From Actinacidiphila sp. DG2A-62 (GTDB taxonomy: Bacteria > Actinomycetota > Actinomycetes > Streptomycetales > Streptomycetaceae): a DNA stretch of 64,000 bases. Shown here one piece after another: positions 56,439-64,000 of the stretch (the stretch's first letter is position 1; each line of letters opens with the position of its first letter). The notes below the pieces were generated by a model. It had not been told where the DNA came from and did not search any database. It worked only from the letters and a program-made list of their open reading frames with translations. A program made the position numbers and the translations under genes. The stretch spans positions 8,313,501 through 8,377,500 of the forward strand of contig NZ_JAYMGI010000002.1 in assembly GCF_035825295.1 (NCBI RefSeq), read 5' to 3'.

Positions 56439-57962
56439 TCAGTCGCGCGCGGCCACCTGCGCGTCGTCGCGCGTCGCGTCGACCTGCTGCTCGCGGATCG
56501 GCTCGGTCGCGGAGGAGGCGACCAGCAGGCCGTACGAGGGACGCCGGCGGCGCAGGCCGGAGACGGTCACCAGCAGACCCAGCACTCCGATCCCGGTGAT
56601 CACCCACAGGCCGGGCCGGTAGCTGTCCAGGACGGCCTGCTTGCCGCCGCCGTGACCGGTGTGGGCGGTGACCACGGCGGTGACGACGGCGAGGAAGATC
56701 GCGCCGCCGACCTGGAAGGAGGTGTTGAGCAGGCCGGAGACCATGCCCTGCTCGTTGTCCTTGACGCCGTTGGTGGCCTGAATGTTCAGGGACGGGAAGG
56801 CCGTGGCGAAGGCGGCGCCGAGCAGCAGCATCGAGGGCAGGATGACCGCGGCGTAGCTCGGGTGCAGGTTGATGCGCAGGAACAGCACATAGCCGACGAC
56901 CAGGGCGGTGAAGCCGAAGGTGATCACCCGCGGGGTGCCGAAGCGGTCGACGATCGGGCCCATCCGGGTGGACAGGATCGCCACCAGCGCGCCGGCCGGC
57001 AGGAACGCCAGGGCGGTCTGCATCGCGCTGTAGCCCAGGACGTTCTGCAGGTACTGCGTGACCAGGAACTGGAAGGCCACGTAGGAGCCGAAGAAGGTGG
57101 CCGCGCCGATGTTGGCCCGGACCTGACCGGCGACGCGGAACACACCGAGCCGGATCAGCGGGTGGGACGACCGCTGTTCCACGGTGACGAAGGCGGCGAG
57201 CAGCACGGCCACCGCGGCGAAGGAGCCGAGGGTGCGCAGCGAGGCCCAGCCGGCGTCGGCCGCCGAGACGACCGTGAACACCAGGAGCAGCATCGCCCCG
57301 GTGCCTGTGACCGCCCCCGGGAGGTCGTAGCCGCGGCCCTCACCGCGCTCGCGGGGGCTCTTCGGGATCAGCTTCAGACCGGCGAGCAGGGCGATGACGG
57401 CGACGGGGGCCGGCAGCAGCATGGTCCAGCGCCAGCCCGCCTCGGTGAGGAAGCCGGAGAGCACCAGGCCCATCGAGAAGCCGGTGGCGCCGCAGCTGGA
57501 ATAGATGGTCAGCGCCCGGTTGCGGACCGGGCCCTCGGCGAAGCTGGTGGTGATGATGGACAGGCCCGCGGGCGCGGTGAACGCGGCGCTGAGGCCCTTG
57601 ATGAAGCGGGTGGCGATCAGCAGCTCGCCGGAGTCCACGAGGCCGCCGAGCAGCGAGGCGACGGCGAAGACCGCGAGCGCGGTCAGGAACACCCGGCGCC
57701 GGCCGAGCAGGTCCGCGGCCCGGCCGCCGAGCAGCAGCAGGCCGCCGTAGCCGAGGACGTAGCCGCTGACGACCCACTGGAGGGAGGACGTGGACAGGTC
57801 CAGGTCGTGGCCGATGGAGGGCAGTGCGACGCCGACCATGGAGACGTCGAGGGCGTCGAGGAACAGGGCTGCGCACAGCACGAAGAGGGTGCCCCACTGC
57901 AGGGCGGTCCAGCGCTCTTCGGCGCGGGGGACGGTGGTTGACGTTGATGACGGAGAGGTCAT
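56439..57962 (-). CDS. MFS efflux pump, DHA2 (EmrB/QacA) type
   Basis: 507 residues from ATG 57962; an in-frame ATG at 58004 lies inside the operator region and is less likely. Fourteen membrane helices are evident, with ALFLDALDVSMVGVALPSIGHDLDLSTSSLQWVVSGYVLGYGGLLLLGGRAADLLGRRRVFL (motif A and D1). Drug/proton antiporter expected. It is divergent from a MarR repressor with tandem operator dyads between them, the usual arrangement for inducible efflux. Confidence 0.93.
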   Translation of the reverse strand: MTSPSSTSTTVPRAEERWTALQWGTLFVLCAALFLDALDVSMVGVALPSIGHDLDLSTSSLQWVVSGYVLGYGGLLLLGGRAADLLGRRRVFLTALAVFAVASLLGGLVDSGELLIATRFIKGLSAAFTAPAGLSIITTSFAEGPVRNRALTIYSSCGATGFSMGLVLSGFLTEAGWRWTMLLPAPVAVIALLAGLKLIPKSPRERGEGRGYDLPGAVTGTGAMLLLVFTVVSAADAGWASLRTLGSFAAVAVLLAAFVTVEQRSSHPLIRLGVFRVAGQVRANIGAATFFGSYVAFQFLVTQYLQNVLGYSAMQTALAFLPAGALVAILSTRMGPIVDRFGTPRVITFGFTALVVGYVLFLRINLHPSYAAVILPSMLLLGAAFATAFPSLNIQATNGVKDNEQGMVSGLLNTSFQVGGAIFLAVVTAVVTAHTGHGGGKQAVLDSYRPGLWVITGIGVLGLLVTVSGLRRRRPSYGLLVASSATEPIREQQVDATRDDAQVAARD

Positions 57963-57977
57963 GGGTGACACACTTAC

Positions 57978-58004
57978 ATGCACGCGCATCGAATGCAAGC
58001 GCAT
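57978..58004 (+). promoter_or_regulatory. Tandem ATGCnnnnGCAT dyads between efflux gene and MarR gene
   Basis: ATGC-ACGC-GCAT (57978-57989) and ATGC-AAGC-GCAT (57993-58004) are two copies of one dyad with centres 15 bp apart; a half-site GTGCAT follows at 58014-58019. TACCCT at 58037-58042 is the likely -10 of the MarR gene, 7 bp before its ATG. Confidence 0.7.
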
Positions 58005-58049
58005 TTAATTCTCGTGCATACGGGTCCGTTTTCTGCTACCCTCGGCGAC

Positions 58050-58469
58050 ATGACCGGCGACAAGGGTGCGCGTTCGCTTGAGGCGGAGTGGCGGGAGATC
58101 CTCGCCGTTCACGCCCGCACGGCATGCGAGATCGACCGCGAGCTGCACAGGTTCGGACTGGGCGCCAGCGACTTCGAGGTGCTCGACGTGCTCGCCGCCG
58201 GAGACTCGGCCGACTCCGAGGACTGCTCCTTCCGCGTGCAGGAACTCGCCGACCGCGTCCATCTGAGCCAGAGCGCGCTGTCCCGCCTGGTCGCCCGCCT
58301 GGAGAAGGAGGGCCTGGTCGAGCGCTGCATATGCAGCGAGGACCGGCGCGGCGTGCGGGTCGCCCTCACTCCGGCCGGCCGCGAGCGCTACGAGAAGGCG
58401 CGCCCCGGCCACCTCGCCGTCCTGGAGCGGATGCTCCCCGGCGGCCTGGCGGCAGCGCCCCGGGGCTGA
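58050..58469 (+). CDS. MarR-family repressor of the divergent efflux pump
   Basis: 139 residues from ATG 58050, probably leaderless. CSFRVQELADRVHLSQSALSRLVARLEKEGLVERCICSEDRRGVRVALTPAG is the winged helix (~69-120), with an N-terminal dimerisation helix. Three cysteines (C25 in RTACEID, and those in DCSF and RCIC) might sense oxidants as in OhrR-type MarR proteins, though this is only suggestive. It is expected to bind the tandem dyads upstream and be released by the pump substrate. Confidence 0.9.
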   Translation: MTGDKGARSLEAEWREILAVHARTACEIDRELHRFGLGASDFEVLDVLAAGDSADSEDCSFRVQELADRVHLSQSALSRLVARLEKEGLVERCICSEDRRGVRVALTPAGRERYEKARPGHLAVLERMLPGGLAAAPRG

Positions 58470-58543
58470 CGGCCCGGAGCCCTCGCCGCGGTAGCCGGCC
58501 GCCGGGCGCGCCCGTGGGTGCTGCGCCGGGCGCGCCCGCGACT

Positions 58544-59278
58544 TCAGTTGATCGCGCCGGTCCGGCGGAACGCCTCCAGCAGCGCCGCGTCGCCCTCCAC
58601 CGTCAGCGACTCGCCGGGCGTCCTGTTCCACAGCGCGACGTACAGCTCCGCCGCCGTGCCGCTCACCGTGCAGTCCGCGTGCCCGCCCGCGCCGGGCTCG
58701 ATCACCGGGGACTGCGGCGACAGCCGCATCAGCCAGTCGGCGCCGGTGTCCGTCGCGCGTACCCGCAGCGTGCCCGGATGCGGCGTGCGGAGCTTGCTGT
58801 GCCTCCTGCCGTGGAAGCCGCTGAGCAGTTCGTCCACGCCGTCCGAGGCGAAGTCCGCGTCGACCGGGGAGATCGGGTCGCCCAGCGCCGCCTGGGCGTC
58901 GGCCCGGTGGACGGTCACCTCGTGCGCCTGACGCCGCGACCAGAAGGCGAGCGCGGACGGCGCCCGCAGGAAGTACCAGCACTCCAGGTCCTGCGGGGCC
59001 GCCCCGAGCGCGTCGACCAGCTCCTCCAGTCGCTCCCGGTACCACCGCGTCAGCTCCGCGTCGCCCGGGGCCGAGTCGTCGAAGGCGCCCGGTTCCTTGC
59101 GCCCCTCCGCGACGAACCCGGTCGCCCAGCGGTGCACCGCCCCGGTGTGCCGCACCAGGTCCCGCACCCGCCACCCCGGGCAGGGCGGCACCGGTGCGTC
59201 CAGCCCGGCCCTGTCGGCGGTGTCGGCCAGCAACAGGCCCTCGCGGCGCAGCACTTCGATGAATCCGGCAGTCTCCAT
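58544..59278 (-). CDS. Maleylpyruvate-isomerase-like mycothiol-dependent enzyme (MDMPI family)
   Basis: 244 residues from ATG 59278. N-terminal DinB-like domain LDAPVPPCPGWRVRDLVRHTGAVHRWATGFV with the H-x-x-x-H metal set, RRQAHEVTVHRADAQAALG (third His region), and an MDMPI_C domain ending CTVSGTAAELYVALWNRTPGESLTVEGDAALLEAFRRTG. Family enzymes use mycothiol in place of glutathione, an actinobacterial trait. The substrate is unknown. Confidence 0.9.
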   Translation of the reverse strand: METAGFIEVLRREGLLLADTADRAGLDAPVPPCPGWRVRDLVRHTGAVHRWATGFVAEGRKEPGAFDDSAPGDAELTRWYRERLEELVDALGAAPQDLECWYFLRAPSALAFWSRRQAHEVTVHRADAQAALGDPISPVDADFASDGVDELLSGFHGRRHSKLRTPHPGTLRVRATDTGADWLMRLSPQSPVIEPGAGGHADCTVSGTAAELYVALWNRTPGESLTVEGDAALLEAFRRTGAIN

Positions 59279-59688
59279 GAGCGCGGATCCTGCCGGCTGC
59301 AGGAACGGGCACCGGCGGAGTTCCGCCGAGTTCCCGCCACCGGCGCGCGCCGCCGCCGCACCCGGGCGGCCCAGCCCAGCAGCACCGCGTTGAGCAGCGC
59401 GGAGACCACGGCCGCGACCAGCGTCACGGTCCAGCCCGACCAGCCGTACGCGGTGGACTGCGCCGAGGCGCCGCTGACGGCCGCGTACAGCGCGAAGAGC
59501 GCCGGCGTCCAGGGCAGCGTCAGCAGCAACAGCAGCACACCGGTCAGGGACGTGCCGCTGCTGGAGAGCACCGCGCTGTCCAGCAGCATCAGCACCAGGG
59601 CGACCGCCACCACGCCCAGGTAGATTCGGGACACGCGCTCGCGGTGGACGGGCCGGACGGCGTGGACCGCCCAGGCGGGTAGGCGCAT
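59050..59688 (-). CDS. Small membrane protein, SCO4225-like; 3' end uncertain
   Basis: From ATG 59688, residues 1-~115 hold three to four hydrophobic helices (VSRIYLGVVAVALVLMLLDSAVL, LTGVLLLLLTLPWTPALFALYAAVSG, GWTVTLVAAVVSALLNAVLLGWAARVRRRR), a plausible ~115-residue membrane protein. No stop codon occurs in any frame between the last helix and the MDMPI start, so the frame continues 229 bp into that gene and ends at 59050 with an unconvincing tail. A lost stop or long overlap must be considered. Confidence 0.5.
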   Translation of the reverse strand: MRLPAWAVHAVRPVHRERVSRIYLGVVAVALVLMLLDSAVLSSSGTSLTGVLLLLLTLPWTPALFALYAAVSGASAQSTAYGWSGWTVTLVAAVVSALLNAVLLGWAARVRRRRAPVAGTRRNSAGARSCSRQDPRSWRLPDSSKCCAARACCWPTPPTGPGWTHRCRPARGGGCGTWCGTPGRCTAGRPGSSRRGARNRAPSTTRPRATRS

Positions 59689-59761
59689 CGCTCCTCCTCG
59701 GGCCTGCGGGTGGGTTCACCAGCATGCCGCCGGATCGCCGCCCGGGCGCCTGTGATGTTCG

Positions 59762-61042
59762 TCAAACCCGGACGTGCGCGGCGGACCGGCGGCGTGCCGC
59801 GGCGCCGCCGCCCCGCGTGGTGAAGGCTATGAGGGCGGCCAGCGCGGCCAGCGCGGCGACCGTCGTCAGCGCGGTCGGCAGGCCGAACGCGTCGGTGAGG
59901 AAGCCGATCGAGGGCGGGCCGAGGAGCATGCCGCCGTAGCCGAGGGTGGAGGCGGCGGCCACCCCGCTCGGCCCGGTCAGCTCGCCGGCCCGCGCGATGG
60001 CGGTGGGGAAGAGGTTGGCGAGGCCGAAGCCGGTCACCGCGAACCCGGCCATCACCAGCGGGGTGTACGGCGCGAGCGCGCCGACCAGCATCCCCGCGCA
60101 CGCGGTGAGCCCGCCCAGCACCAGCGCCCGGGTCTGCCCGAACCGTTCGAGCAGCGCCGTGCCCGACAGCCGCCCGATCGCCATCGCCAGCGCCACGCAC
60201 GCGTAGCCGGCGGCGGCGACCCCGGGGCCGCCGTGCAGGTCCTGCTGGATGTGCAGCGGCCCCCACTCCGCGAGGGCGCCCTCCCCGTACGCCGTGCACG
60301 CGGCGATCAGGCCGAAGACCGCCACCAGCAGCGTCGCGCCCGGCACCCGCGCGCGGGTCGCCGCCCCGGCGGCGGCCCCCTCCGGGGCGCCGGCCGGCCG
60401 CGACCGTCCGCGCGCGGCCGGCCCGCCCAGCGGGTTCGCTAGCAGGACCCGCCCGGCCCAGGCCACCGCCAGCAGCCCGACCGGCGTGAGCAGCAGCAGA
60501 TGGGTGCCGGGGGACAGGTGCGGGGCCAGCAGGCCGCCGATGCCCGCGCCCAGCAGTCCGCCCAGGCTGTAGGCGGCGTGGAAGCCGGACATCACCGGGC
60601 GGCGCAGCGCGGCCACCAGGTCCACGGCGACGCTGTTCATCGCGACGTTCAGGCCGCCGTAGGCGACGCCGAAGACCAGCAGCACCAGGCCGAGGGCCGG
60701 CGCGGTGTGGGCCCTGGGCGGCAGCGCGATGCTGAGCGAGAGGAGCACGCCCGTGCCCACCGTCACCCGCTCGCTGCCGAACGCCCGGCACAGCCGCCCG
60801 GTGAGCACCATCGTCGCCACCCCGCCGGCCGACACGCCGAGCAGCGCGAGCCCCAACTGCCCGGCGGACGCGCCGACGTGTGCCTTGATGGCGGGAATGC
60901 GCACCACCCAGCCCGCGAAGAGGAAGCCGTCGACCGCGAAGAAGACCGTGAGCGCGATCCGCAGGCGGCGCAGTGCGGGATCGGCGGCGGGAGTGTGGTG
61001 GGATCGGGACAGCGCTGTCCCTATTTTGTTTAGTGTCGGCAC
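59762..61042 (-). CDS. MFS transporter (fucose-permease-like), divergent from ROK repressor
   Basis: 426 residues from GTG 61042; upstream extension of the frame would run into the divergent gene. Twelve helices: LRIALTVFFAVDGFLFAGWVVRIPAIKAHVGASAGQLGLALLGVSAGGVATM, GVAYGGLNVAMNSVAVDLVAALRRPVMSGFHAAYSLGGLLGAGIG, and GMLLGPPSIGFLTDAFG. Same subfamily as the transporter at 8471. The divergent ROK regulator suggests a sugar or sugar-derived substrate. A perfect 16-bp palindrome lies within its first codons. Confidence 0.88.
   Translation of the reverse strand: MPTLNKIGTALSRSHHTPAADPALRRLRIALTVFFAVDGFLFAGWVVRIPAIKAHVGASAGQLGLALLGVSAGGVATMVLTGRLCRAFGSERVTVGTGVLLSLSIALPPRAHTAPALGLVLLVFGVAYGGLNVAMNSVAVDLVAALRRPVMSGFHAAYSLGGLLGAGIGGLLAPHLSPGTHLLLLTPVGLLAVAWAGRVLLANPLGGPAARGRSRPAGAPEGAAAGAATRARVPGATLLVAVFGLIAACTAYGEGALAEWGPLHIQQDLHGGPGVAAAGYACVALAMAIGRLSGTALLERFGQTRALVLGGLTACAGMLVGALAPYTPLVMAGFAVTGFGLANLFPTAIARAGELTGPSGVAAASTLGYGGMLLGPPSIGFLTDAFGLPTALTTVAALAALAALIAFTTRGGGAAARRRSAAHVRV
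61006..61021. promoter_or_regulatory. Perfect palindrome GGGACAGCGCTGTCCC near MFS start
   Basis: A 16-bp perfect palindrome 20 bp inside the MFS reading frame and 40 bp from the divergent ROK start. Likely operator for the ROK repressor. A possible second element is TTGTTTAGTG near 61027. Confidence 0.6.
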
Positions 61043-61059
61043 AAAGTCAGAATAGAGGG

Positions 61060-62279
61060 GTGACACAGATTCGGACAAGGCTGGAGCGGGGACGAGGCGC
61101 ACTCGGCCCGGCGCTCTCTTTGGTGCACACCGGACGCGCCGCCACCCGCGCGCTGCTCACCGCGGAACTCGGGGTCACCCGGGCCACCGCGGGCGCGGTC
61201 GCCGCGGAACTCGAGGCCCTCGGCCTGATCCGGGTCGACACCCGGCCGGCCCCTCCGGCGCCCAGGGGCGGCCTTCGCACCGGCTGGAAGTCGCCCCCGA
61301 GGGGCCGGTGGCGCTGGCCGCGCAGGTCCACGCGGACGGCTTCCGCGCGGCCCTGGTCGGACTCGGCGGCGAGATCGTCGCCACCGCGCCGGTCTCCATG
61401 ACCGTGCCGGCCGACCCCGCGCACGTGCTCGGCGCGGTCGTGGATGCCGGGGCCCAACTGCTGCGCTCCTCGGGGCGGGTCTGCGTCGGCGCCGGCCTCG
61501 CCGTGCCGTCCGCCGTCGCGGAACCCGAGGGCACCGCGCTCAACCCGCTGCACCTGGCCTGGCCTGCGGGCGCGCCGGTCCGCGAGGTCTTCGCCGGACA
61601 GGTCGCCCGCGCCGGCATCCTCGCGCCGGACGGCACGCCCGTGCCCTCCTTCGTCGGCAACGACGTCAACGTCGCGGCGCTCGCCGAGCACCGGCACGGC
61701 GCCGGGCAGGACGCGCAGCACCTGCTGGTCGTCGCCTCGGGCCACCGAGGCGTCGGCGGCGCGCTCGTGCTGAACGGACGCCTGCACACCGGGAGCGCCG
61801 GGCTCGCCCTGGAGGTCGGCCACCTCACGGTGGTGCCGGACGGGCGGCCCTGCCACTGCGGCTCCCGCGGCTGCCTCGACGTCGAGGCCGACCCGCTCGC
61901 CTTCCTGGAAGCGGCCGGACGCGAACCGGGCCCCGAGGTCTCGCTCCTGGAGCAGGCCCGCGACCTGCTCCGCACGGAGTACGACGACCCGGCGGTCCGG
62001 CACGCCGCGGGCGTCCTCGTCGACCGCCTCGGACGCGGGCTCGCCGGCCTGGTCAACGTCCTCAATCCCGACCGCATCCTGCTGGGCGGCCTGCACGGGA
62101 ACCTGCTGGACGCGGACGCGGAGAAGCTGCGCGCGGTGGTGGCCGACCACAGTCTGTGGGGGCGCAGCGGCAGCGTGCCGGTGCTGGCCTGCGCGCTGAA
62201 CCACAACAGCCTCGTGGGAGCGGCCGAGTTGGCGTGGCAGCCGGTGCTGGACGACCCGCTGGCGGTGCTGGGCGGCTGA
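61060..62279 (+). pseudogene. ROK-family transcriptional repressor, split by apparent one-base deletion
   Basis: GTG 61060 opens a winged-helix domain (GALGPALSLVHTGRAATRALLTAELGVTRATAGAVAAELEALGLIRVD) typical of NagC/XylR-type ROK repressors. From about 61308 the sugar-binding part continues in the next frame (ALAAQVHADGFRAALVGLGGEIVATAPV ... VNVLNPDRILLGGLHG) to TGA 62277-62279. It has the zinc motif CHCGSRGC. One base missing between ~61258 and 61305 (GGGG run near 61264-61268) would restore a ~405-residue protein. An assembly error is more likely than decay. Confidence 0.82.
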
Positions 62280-62449
62280 CCGACCGGGCCGCCGCTGTGT
62301 GCGGCGCCGGTACGGTGCCGGCACGGCGGTGATCCGGCGCCGGCACGGCGGTGGTCCGGCGCACGGCCCGGTCGGGCGGTCCGCGCGGCTGGGCGCCGGC
62401 CGCGGGCCGCCGCGGGGAGACGGGTCCGCAGGGCCGCGGGTCCGCGGGG

Positions 62450-63691
62450 CTAAGGGTGGGCGCGGGGGAGCGGCGTCGGCAGCGCGAACAGCGGATCGGG
62501 CGCCGGCGCGGGCACGGCGAGCGGACGGGTGGACGGCAGCCGGGCAGCAGCGGCGCCCGGCGCGTCCGGCGGCCGCGGCGAGCGCAGGAACGTCCAGCCG
62601 GACAGCAGCCGGGCGTCCACGAGCAGCACCCGGCCGTCGTCGGCCAGCACCTCCAGGTCGTGGCCCACGGCCGCCGTCACCACGCCGGCCAGCGTGTCGC
62701 CCGGCCGGAGCGCGGTCACCTCCGCCACGGGAAGCCGCCGCCCCCGCCCCCGCCCGGACGCCGCCGCGGCACCGGCCTCCGGCCCGGACGTCACGCCGAG
62801 CCCCGGACCGGGCGCTACACCGGCCCCCGGCCTCGACGGCGCATCGGCCCCCGGCCCGGACGCCGCATCGGACCCCCGCTCGGGCGCCACGCCTGACCCC
62901 CGCCCGGACGCCGCCGCACCGGCCGCCGGCCGGGACCTCGCGACGGTCTCCGCTCCGGGCCCGGACCCCGCACCGATCTCCGGCCCGGGCGCAGACTCCG
63001 CGCCGAGCCCCGGCCCCGCATCCGGCCGGCGTTCCAGGCCGAAGCGCTCCGCGTGGTCGGTGACCGCGAACGGGCGGGGCCGCAGCGCACCGGGCAGTGA
63101 CCCGTCCGACGCCAACTCCAGCGCCGCGGCGTGCAGCCTGCGCAGCGCCGCCGCCCGGTCCGCCGCGGGCGGCAGGTCGAGCCGGGCGGCGCGCTTGGCG
63201 GCCGAGCGGACCCGGTCGGGGACGCCGAGCGCCGCGCCGAGCACCGCCTCGGTGCGGCGCGCCGCCATCAGCGGGCCCTCCCCGAGGAAGGCGAACGCCA
63301 CCGCGCCCTGCTCCAGCAGCCGCGCCGAGCCGCGGGCCACCGCGGTGATCCCCACCTTGTGCAGGCCGGGCCCGAAGTACGCCAGATAGACGGCGTACGG
63401 GCGCGGGTCGTCGGCGCGGGTGTCCGCGGCGACCGACCAGGAGCGGTCCAGCGCCGCGCAGGCCTCGCACTGGTCGCGCCGCGCGTCGTACGGCAGCGCC
63501 GCCGCGTCCGCGCACGCGATGCGCCGACCGGCCCGCCACACCCCGGCGCAGCGCCGGTCGGCGTCCGGCGCCAGGGCCGTGGTCAGCCGGCCGCCCACCG
63601 GCTGCGCGCTGGTCCGCTCGCCGTGCACCGGATGCCACCACGACCAGACCGGCCCGCCGTCCCGCCACCGGAGCCCCGCACACCGCCACAT
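62450..63691 (-). CDS. DUF2797 family protein with repeat-expanded central insert
   Basis: 413 residues from ATG 63691 (GAGGGGG just upstream). The N-terminal part has CAGLRWRDGGPVWSWWHP, C-x-x-C-like DQCEACAALDRSWSVAADT and HKVGITAVARGSARLLEQGAVAFAFLGEGPLMAARRTEAVLGAAL, with GIY-YIG-like flavour (YLAYFGPGLHKVGIT) as in DUF2797. The C-terminal part resumes at LPVAEVTALRPGDTLAGVVTAAVGHDLEVL. Between them ~90 residues of Gly/Pro/Ala repeats have been inserted. Function unknown; possibly nucleic-acid-related. Confidence 0.82.
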   Translation of the reverse strand: MWRCAGLRWRDGGPVWSWWHPVHGERTSAQPVGGRLTTALAPDADRRCAGVWRAGRRIACADAAALPYDARRDQCEACAALDRSWSVAADTRADDPRPYAVYLAYFGPGLHKVGITAVARGSARLLEQGAVAFAFLGEGPLMAARRTEAVLGAALGVPDRVRSAAKRAARLDLPPAADRAAALRRLHAAALELASDGSLPGALRPRPFAVTDHAERFGLERRPDAGPGLGAESAPGPEIGAGSGPGAETVARSRPAAGAAASGRGSGVAPERGSDAASGPGADAPSRPGAGVAPGPGLGVTSGPEAGAAAASGRGRGRRLPVAEVTALRPGDTLAGVVTAAVGHDLEVLADDGRVLLVDARLLSGWTFLRSPRPPDAPGAAAARLPSTRPLAVPAPAPDPLFALPTPLPRAHP

Positions 63692-63965
63692 CCCCCTCAC
63701 CCTAGGCGCCGCCTCCGACAACGCCCCCCGGCAGCGGCCCGGCCCGCGCCGTCCGCCGGCTCCACGCGCCGTCGTCACCGCCTGCCGCGCCGTGGAGCCG
63801 CCGGGCCCTGGTTCGCGTGCCGCCCGCGGAAGCAGGCCGCTCGCCGCCGCGTACTCCCCGCGGAGCAGGCCGGATGCCGCTGGCCGTACGACGATTCCCG
63901 GACGCCGGACCGCCAGGCTCGGACGTATCGGAAACACCCCGCACCGATGGAGGAGATGAGTGGCG

Positions 63966-64000
63966 ATGACCACGCTGGCATGGCACGACGGCGGACCCGG
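63966..64000 (+). CDS. Start of an unidentified gene, cut by window end
   Basis: ATG 63966 preceded by GGAGGAG; only MTTLAWHDGGP is visible. ATG 63957 in another frame is an alternative. Nothing can be said of its product. The 63692-63965 stretch upstream shows no other feature. Confidence 0.4.
   Translation, partial: MTTLAWHDGGP

Noticed and set aside
1..64000. Search by eye for rRNA, tRNA and riboswitch-like elements
   Set aside because: No cloverleaf with TTCGA-type T-loop, rRNA core or known riboswitch core was convincing.

Overview
The window is very GC-rich (third codon positions almost all G or C), with GTG starts, ATGA/GTGA stop-start overlaps, leaderless promoters and a mycothiol-type enzyme. 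It looks like chromosomal DNA from a Streptomyces or a close relative in the Streptomycetaceae. I found no rRNA, tRNA, CRISPR array, transposase, integrase or phage gene.

Left part (1-9.7 kb): the tail of a ribose-type ABC sugar permease; a secreted GH16 beta-glucanase with a ricin-type lectin domain; two MmyB-type XRE regulators beside an SMP-30-like secreted protein and a short-chain dehydrogenase; an alpha/beta hydrolase coupled to a DUF2255 gene; a TetR repressor; and an MFS transporter.

Centre left (9.9-26.8 kb): the most striking region, a probable organosulfur-scavenging island. It holds four LLM flavin-dependent monooxygenases, an SfnB/DszC-like acyl-CoA-dehydrogenase-fold enzyme, an alpha/beta hydrolase, a flavin reductase, a complete Opp/Dpp-type ABC importer, a cupin, an Rrf2 regulator translationally coupled to a DsbA-like protein, and a 24-residue cysteine-containing leader peptide on a leaderless promoter. 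A GGTGTC half-site recurs upstream of three of its transcription units. The likely logic is import of a peptide-like sulfur compound, C-S cleavage using reduced flavin, and control by Rrf2 plus cysteine-dependent attenuation.

Middle (27-43.9 kb): a TetR regulator and a thiolase; a secreted SH3-like protein; MerR and MarR regulators; a MEDS-STAS / MEDS-ATPase pair facing a second anti-sigma-type ATPase; a DUF3152 metalloprotease-like protein; a response regulator / histidine kinase / GerMN lipoprotein operon; a glycerophosphodiester phosphodiesterase; a DUF6421-SDR-threonine aldolase operon; and a DUF4395/thioredoxin pair.

Right part (44-64 kb): etfBA, whose base composition is unlike its neighbours; a DUF6986 aldolase-like gene behind an AllR-like palindrome; a LacI regulator and a divergent ROK kinase; an ATPase-NUDIX fusion; an M20 dipeptidase; a geranylgeranyl reductase family protein; a NarL-type two-component pair; a DHA2 efflux pump with a MarR regulator; a mycothiol-dependent enzyme; an MFS/ROK pair; and a DUF2797 protein.

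Two properties run through the whole window. First, short tandem repeats have expanded both between and inside genes. Second, at least four otherwise well-conserved genes are split by what looks like a single missing base, and a few more ORFs run far past their expected ends. The second pattern makes small assembly errors likely, so the affected genes should not be read as dead without resequencing.
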